A stretch of 50,613 nucleotides of DNA from Thermanaeromonas sp. (GTDB taxonomy: Bacteria > Bacillota > DSM-521 > Neomoorellales > Neomoorellaceae): assembly GCF_021890735.1 (NCBI RefSeq), contig NZ_JAKKUR010000010.1, positions 1 through 50,613 of the forward strand. Direction: 5' to 3'. Shown in pieces: positions 7,599 through 16,454 of this stretch (position 1 is the first letter of the stretch; each line of letters begins with the position of its first letter). A program made the translations under genes and the position numbers. The notes under the pieces are model-generated. The model ran no database searches and was not told where the DNA came from. It saw only the letters and a program-made list of their open reading frames with translations.

Positions 7599-8950
7599 TG
7601 GACTACGAAAACTTGGCACGGAAGTATCTTGATCTGGCCCAGCTAGTGGTCGAAAAAGCTACCCAGAAAGGGGCCTTAGCTGAAGCCTTCGTAAGTGCAG
7701 GGGAAAACCTGGATATAGAGGTGCGCGAGCAGGAGGTTGAGGTTTTAACCTTAGCCCAGGAGAGCGGCCTGGGGCTCCGTATACTGTGGGATGGCCGGGT
7801 GGGCTTTGCTTATACCACTGATTTTAGTGCTTCTGCCCTTGATGAAACTATAGAACAGGCCTTGGCCAACGCCAGGAGAGCTACACCTGATGAGTGCAAT
7901 TGCTTGCCTGGGCCCCAGGAGTATCCCTATCTGGACCTCTTCGATCCGGAGATAGAAGCTAGGCCGTTAACATCCAAGATAGAGCTGGCCAAAGAGATGG
8001 AACGCGAGGCCCGGGCTTTCGATCCCCGGGTTAAGATTACAGAAAGCTGTTCTTATTTTGACCGGCGTTACGTGATCGCCCTTGCCAATTCTCAAGGAGT
8101 GGCTGCCACCTACTGGGGGGCCTATTGCGGGGCAAGTATTTTTGTTGTGGCTACTGATGGAGAGGAAAGCCAGACCGGTTTCGGTATGGCTACTTCCTTA
8201 AGACTTGCAGAGTTGGATCCTGCAAAAATAGGCCGGGAGGGAGCTTTAAGGGCCGTACGGCTCCTGGGGGCAAAGAGGGTCAATACCCAGAGGGCGCCGG
8301 TTATCTTCGATCCCTATGTTATGGCCAGTTTCTTAAGGGTTATAGCTCCGGCCCTGGCTGCGGATTCCGTGCAAAAGGGAAAGTCCCTTTTTCGGGGTAA
8401 AGTGGGTCAAAGGGTTGCTTCACCGGTAGTACATATCATCGACGATGGACGGATGCCTGGGGGGGTTGCTTCTGCTCCCTTTGACGGTGAAGGTGTGGCC
8501 ACGGGGAAGACCGTGTTGGTGGAGGAAGGGATTTTACGCGGTTTTCTCCATAACACCTACACGGCAGCTAAAGAAGGGGTACGCTCCACAGGGAACGGAG
8601 CACGGGGCTCTTTCAAATCTACACCTGAGGTAGGTACTACCAATTTTTACCTTGCGGCAGGCCGGTGTTCTCCCGAAGAACTCATTAAAGAGGTGCCCCG
8701 TGGCCTTTATGTGACGGATGTACTGGGTATGCACACAGCTAATCCTATATCCGGAGACTTCTCTGTCGGCGTGGTGGGGATGTGGATCGAAGGGGGCGAG
8801 TTTAAAGCTCCCGTCCGCGGTGTAGCCATAGCCGGAAACCTCATAAACCTTCTTAACTCGATTGAAGCTGTAGGCAATGATCTAACCTTTTATGGATCCA
8901 CCGGGGCCCCTACAGTACGTATAAGTAACATGAGTATAAGCGGTATGTGA
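7598..8950 (+). CDS. tldE: TldE/PmbA-family partner of TldD
   Basis: About 450 residues, TldD/PmbA family. It lacks the HExxxH motif present in its neighbour, as expected for the catalytically inactive TldE/PmbA subunit that completes the barrel-shaped heterodimer. Family segments include RVASPVVHIIDDGRMPGG, AAKEGVRSTGNGARG and VRGVAIAGNLINLLNSIEAVGNDL. The ATG at 7598, 9 bases after GAGGAGG, overlaps the tldD stop; a GTG three bases earlier is also possible. The pairing with tldD strongly supports a functional two-subunit protease. Confidence 0.9.
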   Translation: MDYENLARKYLDLAQLVVEKATQKGALAEAFVSAGENLDIEVREQEVEVLTLAQESGLGLRILWDGRVGFAYTTDFSASALDETIEQALANARRATPDECNCLPGPQEYPYLDLFDPEIEARPLTSKIELAKEMEREARAFDPRVKITESCSYFDRRYVIALANSQGVAATYWGAYCGASIFVVATDGEESQTGFGMATSLRLAELDPAKIGREGALRAVRLLGAKRVNTQRAPVIFDPYVMASFLRVIAPALAADSVQKGKSLFRGKVGQRVASPVVHIIDDGRMPGGVASAPFDGEGVATGKTVLVEEGILRGFLHNTYTAAKEGVRSTGNGARGSFKSTPEVGTTNFYLAAGRCSPEELIKEVPRGLYVTDVLGMHTANPISGDFSVGVVGMWIEGGEFKAPVRGVAIAGNLINLLNSIEAVGNDLTFYGSTGAPTVRISNMSISGM

Positions 8951-9015
8951 AAGATGTGGGGGAGCTTCATCATATCCCTCTAGCCAAATTTTAAGGAGTA
9001 TGTTACAATGCGGCC

Positions 9016-9459
9016 ATGAAGATTTTGGTGATCCATGGACCCAACCTCAATCTTTTAGGTCGCCGGGAGCCAGAGGTTTACGGCCGGGTTACTCTAGAGG
9101 AGATAAATAGAGAGCTGGAAGGGCTAGCCCTCCAGGCTGGAGCGGAGGTGGAATTTTTCCAGTCTAATCATGAGGGCGCCATCATTGACCGGCTGCACCA
9201 GGCCTGCGGCAGGGTAGATGCCGCGGTCATTAATCCAGGTGCCCTGGGCCATTACAGCTACGCCCTTCGTGACGCCATAGCGGCGGTGGACTACCCTGTG
9301 GTAGAGGTTCACCTCTCCAATATATACGGCCGGGAAGAATTCCGGCGGCATACCGTTACGGCACCGGTAGTAAAGGGCCAGATCAGCGGGTTCGGTCCTT
9401 TGAGCTACCGGCTGGGGTTTTGGGCCGCTTTGGAGCTTGCCCGGAGGAAGGAAAGGTAA
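9016..9459 (+). CDS. aroQ: 3-dehydroquinate dehydratase, type II
   Basis: A 147-residue cytoplasmic enzyme that converts 3-dehydroquinate to 3-dehydroshikimate, step three of the shikimate pathway. The N-terminal ILVIHGPNLNLLGRREPEVYG carries the catalytic Tyr-loop and Arg. The substrate-binding block INPGALGHYSYALRDAI contains the catalytic His, and EVHLSNIYGREEFRRH completes the site. Length is standard for the dodecameric type II enzyme. AAGGAG at 8993-8998 is rather far from the ATG; an ATG at 9008 is out of frame and stops at once. A peptidase gene follows 5 bases later, the order also found in many other Firmicutes. Confidence 0.96.
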   Translation: MKILVIHGPNLNLLGRREPEVYGRVTLEEINRELEGLALQAGAEVEFFQSNHEGAIIDRLHQACGRVDAAVINPGALGHYSYALRDAIAAVDYPVVEVHLSNIYGREEFRRHTVTAPVVKGQISGFGPLSYRLGFWAALELARRKER

Positions 9460-9464
9460 AGCTT

Positions 9465-10559
9465 ATGCTAAAGCGCATTGGGCGCCTATGGTCTTACTTA
9501 GAAGAAAAGGGTTGCTTAATTGAAGAGAACCTCGGATTTTTGGTAAGCGATCCGGCGAACCGCCTTTACTTAAGCGGTTTTACAGGCGAAAGCGGGTACC
9601 TACTTCTAACACCGCAGAAGAACTGGCTTTTAACCGATGGCCGGTTTACAGAGCAGGCGCGCGAAGAGGCCCCGGGCTTTGAAGTGGTAGACCTGGGCAG
9701 GAAGCCCTTTGAGAAAATGGGGGAAGTGGTTGCGCGGGCCGGGCTAAGAGAGCTCTATTTTGAAGAAGAGGCTCTCACGGTCTCCGCGTACCGCCGGCTG
9801 GAGGAAGCCGTAAAGAATTGGCCGCAAAAGCCCGTACTTAAACCTGCCTCCGCAGTGGTAGAAAAGTTAAGGGCGGTAAAGGAGCCGGAAGAGCTAGGCT
9901 ACATCCAGCAGGCCGTAGTAATAGCGGAGGCAGCGTGGGAACATATACTGGAGTATCTGAAGCCCGGCGTCAAGGAGAAGGATGTGGCTCTTGAACTGGA
10001 ATATTTTATGCGCAAACGGGGAGCGACTGCTGCGTCTTTCCCCGTGATTGTGGCCTCCGGTCCCCGGTCGGCCCTGCCCCATGGTAGGGCGGAAGACCGT
10101 AAACTTAAGCCCGGCGACCTGGTAGTCTTGGATTTTGGTGCGGTTTATCACGGGTATTGTTCCGACCTTACCCGTACGGTAGCCGTAGCCCCGGCTACGG
10201 ATGAACAACGTAAGATTTATAAGGCGGTGTTAAAGGCCCAGGAGGAGGCTTTGCAAGCCCTCCGGGCCGGCCTTCCCGGCCGGGAAATAGATGCCTTAGC
10301 TAGAAGATATTTGGAAGAAGCGGGGCTAGGTGATTACTTTAGCCACAGCCTGGGGCATGGGGTGGGCTTAAGCGTGCATGAGAAGCCTACTCTAAGCTGG
10401 CGTGAGGAAGACCCCCTTCCCGCCCGGGCAGTAGTCACGGTAGAACCCGGTGTCTACATTCCCGGATGGGGCGGTGTACGGATAGAAGACATGGCTGTGG
10501 TAGAGGAAGGGGGTTGCAGGCTGCTGACGAAAATAAGTAAGGGATTTCTCGAGATCTAA
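9465..10559 (+). CDS. pepP: Xaa-Pro aminopeptidase (M24 family)
   Basis: A 364-residue creatinase-fold metallopeptidase that removes N-terminal residues preceding proline. It has an N-terminal creatinase-like domain (about 1-125) and a C-terminal pita-bread catalytic domain. Metal ligands are visible as the Asp in VVLDFGAVYHGYCSDLTRT (two Asp), the His in SHSLGHGVGLSVHE, and the Glu residues in VTVEPGVYIPGWGGVRIED. The ATG at 9465 was chosen because it follows the aroQ stop by 5 bases and has AGGAAAGG 8 bases upstream. Whether it prefers aminopeptidase P or dipeptidase (PepQ) substrates cannot be read from sequence alone. Confidence 0.92.
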   Translation: MLKRIGRLWSYLEEKGCLIEENLGFLVSDPANRLYLSGFTGESGYLLLTPQKNWLLTDGRFTEQAREEAPGFEVVDLGRKPFEKMGEVVARAGLRELYFEEEALTVSAYRRLEEAVKNWPQKPVLKPASAVVEKLRAVKEPEELGYIQQAVVIAEAAWEHILEYLKPGVKEKDVALELEYFMRKRGATAASFPVIVASGPRSALPHGRAEDRKLKPGDLVVLDFGAVYHGYCSDLTRTVAVAPATDEQRKIYKAVLKAQEEALQALRAGLPGREIDALARRYLEEAGLGDYFSHSLGHGVGLSVHEKPTLSWREEDPLPARAVVTVEPGVYIPGWGGVRIEDMAVVEEGGCRLLTKISKGFLEI

Positions 10560-10617
10560 AACTTAAATCTGTGGGAAGCTGCTGCTCAGAGCTCAAAGCG
10601 AAGGAGGCGAGCAAGGC

Positions 10618-11175
10618 TTGATCTCCACCAATGATTTCCGTACCGGTCTTACCATAGAAGTGGATGGCGAAGTATATACTGTTTTGGAATTTATGCACGT
10701 AAAGCCCGGGAAGGGTGCGGCTTTTGTGCGCACGAAGCTTAAGAACCGCCGTACAGGAGCAGTTATCGAGCGGACCTTCCGGGCAGGAGAGAAGGTTAAC
10801 CGCGCCCATGTGGACAGGCGCAAGATGCAGTATCTCTATAACGATGGTGACACTTACTACTTCATGGATTCGGAGACCTTCGAACAATTCGCTCTACCGC
10901 GGGAAAAGCTCGATGAGGCTACCAAGTACCTGACAGACAATATGGTTATTGACATGCTTTTTTACCAGGGAGAGACCATCGGGATCGAGCTTCCCAATTT
11001 CGTGGAACTTAAGGTTATCGAGACGGAACCCGGAATCAAAGGCGATACCGCGGCAGGGGGCTCTAAGACGGCAGTAGTAGAAACAGGTGCTGTGGTGCAG
11101 GTTCCTCTATTTGTGGAAGTAGGTGATGTGATCCGCATAGATACCCGAACAGGAGCATACATTGAAAGAGTATAG
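10618..11175 (+). CDS. efp: Translation elongation factor P
   Basis: A 185-residue protein with the three beta-barrel domains of EF-P, which rescues ribosomes stalled at polyproline. The domain I loop [15 protein letters not shown] carries the lysine at the tip that is post-translationally modified in many bacteria; no modification enzyme is visible nearby. The C-terminal [13 protein letters not shown] is a clear family signature. The TTG start at 10618 lies 10 bases after AAGGAGG. The order aroQ-pepP-efp is conserved across Firmicutes. Confidence 0.97.
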   Translation: MISTNDFRTGLTIEVDGEVYTVLEFMHVKPGKGAAFVRTKLKNRRTGAVIERTFRAGEKVNRAHVDRRKMQYLYNDGDTYYFMDSETFEQFALPREKLDEATKYLTDNMVIDMLFYQGETIGIELPNFVELKVIETEPGIKGDTAAGGSKTAVVETGAVVQVPLFVEVGDVIRIDTRTGAYIERV

Positions 11176-11242
11176 GGAAAGGTAATTAAGGGGAGACTGC
11201 TGCTAGCCTTAAGTAAAAGCTTTTAAAAAGGGGTGCTTTATT

Positions 11243-11767
11243 GTGCGAGACCTACGCCAGCGAGTGGCTTACCTCCAGGGCTTAATGGAAGGCCTGCAGC
11301 TAGAAGATGATAAAGAAGGGAAGATATTAAAGGAGATAGTATCCATACTTGATGATATGGCAGAAGCTATCCATGATCTTTATGACGAGTATGAGGACCT
11401 AGAAGAGTACCTCGAGGATCTCGATGAAGATCTTTATGATCTGGAAGATGAATTCTATTCTGCCGACGAAGAGGACGAAGAAGATGAAGAAGACGAAGAT
11501 GAGTATGAAGACCTGGAGGATGAAGACGAGGACTATGACGATGAAGACTATGAAGAAGATTATATAGAAGTAGAATGCCCTAAGTGCCATGAGATAGTTT
11601 GCTTTGATGCCGACATCCTAGATGATGAAGATGTAGTAGAGGTTACCTGCCCTAGTTGTAATACTGTAGTCTTCGTAAATGAAGAAGGTAAGGGAAGTCT
11701 AGTACCTCCGGGCCAGGAGCACAAAGATGAAGACAAACCGAAGGAAGGGGATACGGAAGACATCTAA
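11243..11767 (+). CDS. Acidic zinc-ribbon protein of the CD1247 type
   Basis: A 174-residue protein in three parts. The N-terminal helix (VAYLQGLMEGLQL) resembles the CD1247 N-terminal domain found in clostridial proteins near efp. A central run of roughly 75 residues is almost entirely Asp, Glu and Tyr. A C-terminal zinc ribbon carries two knuckles, CPKC and CPSC, about 33 residues apart. Its function is unknown. The acidic tract mimics nucleic acid or could bind metal or basic proteins such as ribosomal components (inference). The gene starts at GTG and is followed by a strong terminator. Confidence 0.78.
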   Translation: MRDLRQRVAYLQGLMEGLQLEDDKEGKILKEIVSILDDMAEAIHDLYDEYEDLEEYLEDLDEDLYDLEDEFYSADEEDEEDEEDEDEYEDLEDEDEDYDDEDYEEDYIEVECPKCHEIVCFDADILDDEDVVEVTCPSCNTVVFVNEEGKGSLVPPGQEHKDEDKPKEGDTEDI

Positions 11768-11785
11768 CTTGGCATTTTAAATTTT

Positions 11786-11815
11786 ACCCGGCTTTTAAAG
11801 CCGGGTTATTTTTTT
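11786..11815 (+). terminator. Intrinsic terminator after the efp/CD1247-like genes
   Basis: Near-perfect inverted repeat with arms ACCCGGCTTT and AAAGCCGGGT separated by one base, followed by TATTTTTTT. It ends the transcription unit that includes efp and separates it from spoIIIAA. Confidence 0.92.
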
Positions 11816-11869
11816 GCATAAAATTGGCAGGTAGGTAATAAGCATTATTGCAGGGAGGGGAAGTTTACC

Positions 11870-12856
11870 ATGGGGGTAGAGCAGGTAGATGAAGTTTTAT
11901 ATCTTTTACCTCCGAGGCTAAAAGAGTTGATAACTAAGCTTCCCCCAAAGGTTAAGGAAACTTTGGAGGAAATACGCCTGCGCTGCCACCAACCCTTACA
12001 TATCCGGTGGACAGGCGGGGAGTCTTGGATCACCATTGAAGGGCGTTTAACTGTAAACTTCGAGGAAGCTTACCGGGTAGAGGTAAAAGACGTACAGCAT
12101 GCGGTGCAAGCTCTAACTCAGAATTCTTTGTACGCCTTGGAAGAAGAGCTTCGCGCGGGTTACATAACGATAAAGGGAGGTCACCGGGTGGGTCTTGCCG
12201 GAGAGTCGGTAGTAGAGAGGGGTAGCCTACGGACTTTAAAGAATATCAGCAGCCTAAATATCCGCCTGGCCCGGAGCCTTCCCGGTTGCGCAAGGCCCCT
12301 TTTACCGTACTTGGTGAGCCCTTCAGGCCGGCCTTATCACACACTGGTCCTCTCCCCCCCACGGTGCGGGAAGACGACTTTATTGAGAGATCTGGTACGC
12401 ACCTTTAGCTATGGTATCTCCGACCTCGGTCTTCCGGGCCTAAATGTAGGTGTGGTGGATGAGCGGTCCGAGATAGCAGGTTGCTATCAGGGTATTCCCC
12501 AGTTAGATGTGGGACCCCGTACGGATGTGCTGGACCGTTGTCCTAAAGGGGAAGGACTGCTCATGCTGGTACGGGCTATGGGACCGGAAGTGGTGGCTAC
12601 GGATGAAGTGGGCAAGCCTAAAGAGCTGGAGGCGCTTCAAGAAGCCCTTCACAGTGGGGTTATTTTACTGGCTAGCGTTCATGCTTCTACACTGGAGGAG
12701 CTAAAAAAGCGACCGGGATGGGAGCCTTTACTTAAGCAAGGAGTATGGCAGAGGTTTATTCTTCTTAGCCGGGGCCTCGGACCGGGCACTGTGGAGGCTG
12801 TCGTGGATGGGGAGGGTAGGGCCCTTTTAGCAGGTCCACGGAAGCTTTTAAGTTAG
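11870..12856 (+). CDS. spoIIIAA: Stage III sporulation protein AA (ATPase)
   Basis: A 328-residue AAA-type ATPase related to type II/IV secretion ATPases. The Walker A is LSPPRCGKTTLLRDL, with a Walker B/Asp-Glu region around VGVVDERSEIAG. It powers the SpoIIIA-SpoIIQ feeding-tube channel between mother cell and forespore. The ATG has GGGAGGGGAAG upstream. It is the first gene of a complete eight-gene spoIIIA operon in standard order. No confident sigma-E promoter could be picked out between the upstream terminator and the start. Confidence 0.96.
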   Translation: MGVEQVDEVLYLLPPRLKELITKLPPKVKETLEEIRLRCHQPLHIRWTGGESWITIEGRLTVNFEEAYRVEVKDVQHAVQALTQNSLYALEEELRAGYITIKGGHRVGLAGESVVERGSLRTLKNISSLNIRLARSLPGCARPLLPYLVSPSGRPYHTLVLSPPRCGKTTLLRDLVRTFSYGISDLGLPGLNVGVVDERSEIAGCYQGIPQLDVGPRTDVLDRCPKGEGLLMLVRAMGPEVVATDEVGKPKELEALQEALHSGVILLASVHASTLEELKKRPGWEPLLKQGVWQRFILLSRGLGPGTVEAVVDGEGRALLAGPRKLLS

Positions 12857-12879
12857 AGCTTTTAAGGGAGGTCGCGGCT

Positions 12880-13398
12880 TTGCTTAAGGTGGCCGGTGCC
12901 AGCCTGGTGATATTAAGCTGCGGTTTTCTCGGTTTAATTTTGGCAAATATCTACCAGACCCGTCCGGTACAGCTTAAGTCCTTAATAAGCGGGCTAAAGC
13001 TACTTGAGACAGAAATTGTATATGCCTCTACTCCCTTACCCCAGGCTCTAGGGAAAGTTGGAGGGCGGCTGGAGGGGGCAGTCAAGCTTTTATTCTTACA
13101 AACTGCAACCCTTTTGAGGGAGGAGCCGGGCTTGCCTGCCGCGGAGGCTTGGGAAGAAGGCTTGAAAAAACTTAAGGAACAGAGCGCCCTTCATATGCAA
13201 GATCTCGAGATACTTAAAACTTTAGGCCAGGGATTGGGGGTATCTAGCCGGGAAGATCAAGTCAAAAATTTAGAGCTGGCCCGAGAACATTTAAAGCAGC
13301 AGCTTGCACTAGCCGAAGAGGCTGCCCAGCGTCAGGGTAAAATGTGGCGGACGTTAGGTTTTCTTCTGGGTATAACCCTGGTCTTGCTTATGTATTGA
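12880..13398 (+). CDS. spoIIIAB: Stage III sporulation protein AB
   Basis: A 172-residue membrane protein with an N-terminal transmembrane helix (ASLVILSCGFLGLILANIY), a cytoplasmic helical domain resembling GspF of type II secretion, and a C-terminal transmembrane helix. YQTRPVQLKSLISGLKLLETEI is the typical conserved block just after the first helix. It starts at TTG, 23 bases after spoIIIAA. It is a component of the mother-cell-side SpoIIIA channel. Confidence 0.95.
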   Translation: MLKVAGASLVILSCGFLGLILANIYQTRPVQLKSLISGLKLLETEIVYASTPLPQALGKVGGRLEGAVKLLFLQTATLLREEPGLPAAEAWEEGLKKLKEQSALHMQDLEILKTLGQGLGVSSREDQVKNLELAREHLKQQLALAEEAAQRQGKMWRTLGFLLGITLVLLMY

Positions 13399-13414
13399 AG
13401 GGAGAGAGCATAAG

Positions 13415-13621
13415 ATGCTGGGAGTAGATGTAAACTTGATCTTTCGCCTGGCAGCCCTGGCCATTATAATTACCATATTCTACACTTTCCTCAAGCAGGC
13501 AGGTAGGGACGAATATGCTTATATGACTGTTTTAGCCGGGCTAGCCATAGCGTTACTATGGGTCATCCCGCTTATCCTGGAACTTTTTAATGCCGTACGG
13601 GCCGTGTTCCAATTGTATTAG
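13415..13621 (+). CDS. spoIIIAC: Stage III sporulation protein AC
   Basis: A 68-residue polytopic mini-protein with two hydrophobic helices (FRLAALAIIITIFYTFL and YMTVLAGLAIALLWVIPLI). The linker KQAGRDEYAYM between the helices matches the conserved SpoIIIAC signature. It is an integral component of the SpoIIIA complex in the mother cell membrane. Size and position between AB and AD are standard. Confidence 0.94.
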   Translation: MLGVDVNLIFRLAALAIIITIFYTFLKQAGRDEYAYMTVLAGLAIALLWVIPLILELFNAVRAVFQLY

Positions 13622-13637
13622 GTTAAGGGGAACCCTT

Positions 13638-14027
13638 ATGGAGATCTTCCAGCTTGTAGGTCTCGGCCTAACAGCCACGTTCATAGTTGTGGTGGTAAGG
13701 CAGGCCCAATCTAAAGAGATAGCTCTGCTTATCAGCTTAGTAGCAGGCGCTTTAATGTTCCTTCTTCTAGTAGACCGTATCGCCGCGGTAATTCAAGTCC
13801 TTTCCGACCTTTCGGACCGGGCCGGCATTAACCGTTTTTACCTTACCACCGTTTTAAAAATAATAGGTATAGCTTACGTGGGGGAATTCGGTGCCCAGGT
13901 GTGCCGGGATGCGGGAGAAAACGCTATAGCAAGCAAAGTGGAGCTGGCCACTAAGGTTTTGATTATGGTTTTGTCCATACCCATCATTGTGGCCATTTTG
14001 GAGAGCATTGTGAAATTATTGCCTTAA
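13638..14027 (+). CDS. spoIIIAD: Stage III sporulation protein AD
   Basis: A 129-residue membrane protein with four hydrophobic segments. Its first helix and loop (VVVVRQAQSKEIALLISLVAG) are related to SpoIIIAC. GIAYVGEFGAQVCRDAGENAIASK is a recognised SpoIIIAD block. The ATG at 13638 follows AAGGGG and the spoIIIAC stop by 16 bases; an upstream in-frame GTG-type start at 13590 would overlap spoIIIAC and adds a sequence without family resemblance, so it was rejected. Confidence 0.94.
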   Translation: MEIFQLVGLGLTATFIVVVVRQAQSKEIALLISLVAGALMFLLLVDRIAAVIQVLSDLSDRAGINRFYLTTVLKIIGIAYVGEFGAQVCRDAGENAIASKVELATKVLIMVLSIPIIVAILESIVKLLP

Positions 14028-14049
14028 GGCGCCAAAAGAAGGTGTAGGA

Positions 14050-15267
14050 GTGCGGTGGAAAATCGTTCTGCACAAAGTCCTTATAATCCTTTTCATATTA
14101 GTTTTACCTTTTCCTTTGGAAGCCAGGGAGGTCGTTCCCGTACTTAAAGAGGAAAACGAAATGGCCTCCCTTTTGGACAAGCACTTAGAAGAACAGATCC
14201 GTGAGTTAAACCTAGAGGGGCTGGACCGGTACCTAGAAGAGCTGGAGCGGGAAGCCGGCGCCTATCTCCCCTCTTTGAGGTGGCGGGATATATGGGATAG
14301 GATCCGGCACGGCGAGTTGCCGGTCGACCCGGAGGAGGTAGCCAGGGGACTGGCCGGGTATCTATTTCGGGAACTATGGGCGGGAGTAAAACTTTTAAGC
14401 CAGTTGGTGATTTTAGCCGTGGCAGGAGCCGTGCTTCATAATTTACAAGCAGCTTTTGGTGAAGGTACAGCGGCCAAAGTGGCCCATGGAGTGGTGTTTC
14501 TGGCTTTAATGGGGCTGGCCTTAACTCCTTTTACCCTGGCCTTACAGGCGGCCAGCCAGGCCATCGACCGTATGGTGAGTTTTTTTCAATCCCTGCTACC
14601 TGTATTAGTAACATTACTGGCCGCTACAGGAGGGCTAACTACTTCCAGCCTGCTTCAGCCCGTACTCACCTACAGCCTTATCATTGCGGGTACCGTTACC
14701 CGGGGCACTATATTCCCCCTCATATATTTAGGAGCCATCTTGAGTTTGGTCAGCCACATTTCTGACCGTTTCCAGATAAGCCGGCTGGCCGGGCTTTTAC
14801 GCCAGTTTTCTTTGGCTCTCTTGGGACTTATGCTAACCCTTTTCACCGGGGTTCTTTCCATCTATGGTATCGGCGGTTCTGTTGCTGACGGGCTAGGATT
14901 GAGGGCAGCGGAATTCGCTACTTCTTCCTTTGTACCTGTAGTGGGAAAGATACTATCCGATGCGGTGGCTACCGTAGCGGGTACCACCCTATTACTGAAA
15001 ACCGCCGTGGGAATCACAGGAGTGATCATAATATCCTTCCTAGTAGTGTTTCCCCTTTTGAAGATCGTTTCTTTAGCCCTGGTCTACCGGGTGGCAGCAG
15101 CACTGGTGCAACCCTTCGGTGAGAACCAGCTCTCCGATGCTTTGGAAGGGATGGGCGGGGCTTTGCTTCTTCTTTTCGCATGCTTAATAGGTGTGACCCT
15201 GATGTTTTACCTAACCATAGGTGTACTGGTGCTTTTGGGAAACTTATTGGTGGCCCTGAGAGGGTAG
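14050..15267 (+). CDS. spoIIIAE: Stage III sporulation protein AE
   Basis: A 405-residue polytopic membrane protein. An N-terminal signal-like helix (VLIILFILVLPFPLEA) is followed by an extracytoplasmic helical region and about seven to eight transmembrane segments. SpoIIIAE resembles a transporter or export-gate component of the mother-cell SpoIIIA complex. The start is GTG at 14050, with AAGGTG just upstream. Confidence 0.94.
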   Translation: MRWKIVLHKVLIILFILVLPFPLEAREVVPVLKEENEMASLLDKHLEEQIRELNLEGLDRYLEELEREAGAYLPSLRWRDIWDRIRHGELPVDPEEVARGLAGYLFRELWAGVKLLSQLVILAVAGAVLHNLQAAFGEGTAAKVAHGVVFLALMGLALTPFTLALQAASQAIDRMVSFFQSLLPVLVTLLAATGGLTTSSLLQPVLTYSLIIAGTVTRGTIFPLIYLGAILSLVSHISDRFQISRLAGLLRQFSLALLGLMLTLFTGVLSIYGIGGSVADGLGLRAAEFATSSFVPVVGKILSDAVATVAGTTLLLKTAVGITGVIIISFLVVFPLLKIVSLALVYRVAAALVQPFGENQLSDALEGMGGALLLLFACLIGVTLMFYLTIGVLVLLGNLLVALRG

Positions 15268-15284
15268 AAGGGGGTTTAAACTTT

Positions 15285-15818
15285 TTGCTAGAGGTAATCG
15301 GGGAAATAGTTAGGCAGGTAGCCCTCATCGCCCTTTTGGCGGGCTTAATGGAGATGATGCTTCCGCAGCAGGCTTTAAGTAAATACGTGCGCTTGGTTCT
15401 CGGTTTATTTGTTATCGTGGCCATCCTTTCGCCTTTGGCGGAAAGTTTTAGTCGGGGTAAAGCTTTGGAAGTCATGTCTTGGGATCTGAGGCCCGGTAGT
15501 GAGCTGGAGTTTAAGGTGTCGGAAGGGGTAATGGCCGGAAGTACAGAAGGGACTGCCTTGGAAATTTTTCAGAAAAGGCTATCCAGCCAGATGCGCACTC
15601 TTGTGGCTTTGATACCGGGAATTAAGGATATAGAAGTACAGGTAGAGGTGGAGCCAGGGAGCCCGCATAATACGAAAATACGCCGTGTACATGTCTCCGT
15701 GGTCTTGGATAAGGAGGCTAGCCCTGAAGAGGTAGAAGCAAGAATCCGGCAGACTTTAGCTTACTTTTATGGTGTGGACCCGGAGGCAGCGGATATTGAT
15801 ATGCTGCCCGGCGAGTAA
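15285..15818 (+). CDS. spoIIIAF: Stage III sporulation protein AF
   Basis: A 177-residue protein with two N-terminal transmembrane helices (IVRQVALIALLAGLMEMMLP and YVRLVLGLFVIVAILSPL) and a C-terminal ring-building-motif domain (about residues 85-177, alpha/beta). This domain class forms rings in secretion systems, as in SpoIIIAG. The TTG at 15285 has GAAGGGGG about 10 bases upstream and was preferred over an in-frame start deep inside spoIIIAE. Confidence 0.92.
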   Translation: MLEVIGEIVRQVALIALLAGLMEMMLPQQALSKYVRLVLGLFVIVAILSPLAESFSRGKALEVMSWDLRPGSELEFKVSEGVMAGSTEGTALEIFQKRLSSQMRTLVALIPGIKDIEVQVEVEPGSPHNTKIRRVHVSVVLDKEASPEEVEARIRQTLAYFYGVDPEAADIDMLPGE

Positions 15819-15843
15819 AAATAGCGCAGAAGGGGGTGAAGTG

Positions 15844-16440
15844 GTGCCGCAAGAGGACCGGTTAAAGGGATGGCGCCTGCCGGGTAAACCTCCCTGGTAC
15901 CTGTGGGCAGCTGTAGGATTGCTGGTACTGGGCAGTATTTTTTTGAGCCTGGGTCACATGCTGGAGCCTAAATCCAGGAGCCAGGCACCGCGTTCACCAG
16001 ATCAAGGGGAAGGCCAAAACCAAGAAAGCGAGCTCTTTACCTTTGCCAGGGCTTTGGAGACAGAGCTCCAGACTATTTTAGAACAAGTAGAAGGTGCCGG
16101 GAAAGTAAAGGTCAGTGTATCGTTATCTTCTACACCCCTCAAGCAATACGCTACCAATACAAGGGCAACCAGACGTAGTACGGAAGAAAAAGATAAGAGC
16201 GGTGTGAGCAGGGTAACCACAGAGACGAACGAAGACGGCCAGCTAGTACTAGCCCGTACCAGCACCGTCCAGGGAGAAGAACCGGTGGTGGTGAGGGAGT
16301 CTAAGCCGCAAATCCAGGGAGTAATAGTGGTGGCAGAAGGGGGTAATGATCCCTTGGTTCGGTCACGGCTTACTGAAGCTGTGCAGACTTTATGGGGCCT
16401 TGCTCCCCACCAAGTTCAGGTTTTACCCATGCGCAAGTGA
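15844..16440 (+). CDS. spoIIIAG: Stage III sporulation protein AG
   Basis: A 198-residue bitopic protein: a short cytoplasmic N-terminus, one transmembrane helix (LWAAVGLLVLGSIFLSLG), a low-complexity linker and a ring-building-motif domain that forms the large SpoIIIAG ring in the intermembrane space. Family blocks are EGAGKVKVSVSLSS and IQGVIVVAEGGNDPLVRSRL. GTG codons at 15841 and 15844 are both possible; 15844 has better spacing from AAGGGGGTG. Confidence 0.93.
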   Translation: MPQEDRLKGWRLPGKPPWYLWAAVGLLVLGSIFLSLGHMLEPKSRSQAPRSPDQGEGQNQESELFTFARALETELQTILEQVEGAGKVKVSVSLSSTPLKQYATNTRATRRSTEEKDKSGVSRVTTETNEDGQLVLARTSTVQGEEPVVVRESKPQIQGVIVVAEGGNDPLVRSRLTEAVQTLWGLAPHQVQVLPMRK

Positions 16441-16454
16441 AAGGAGTGGGGACT

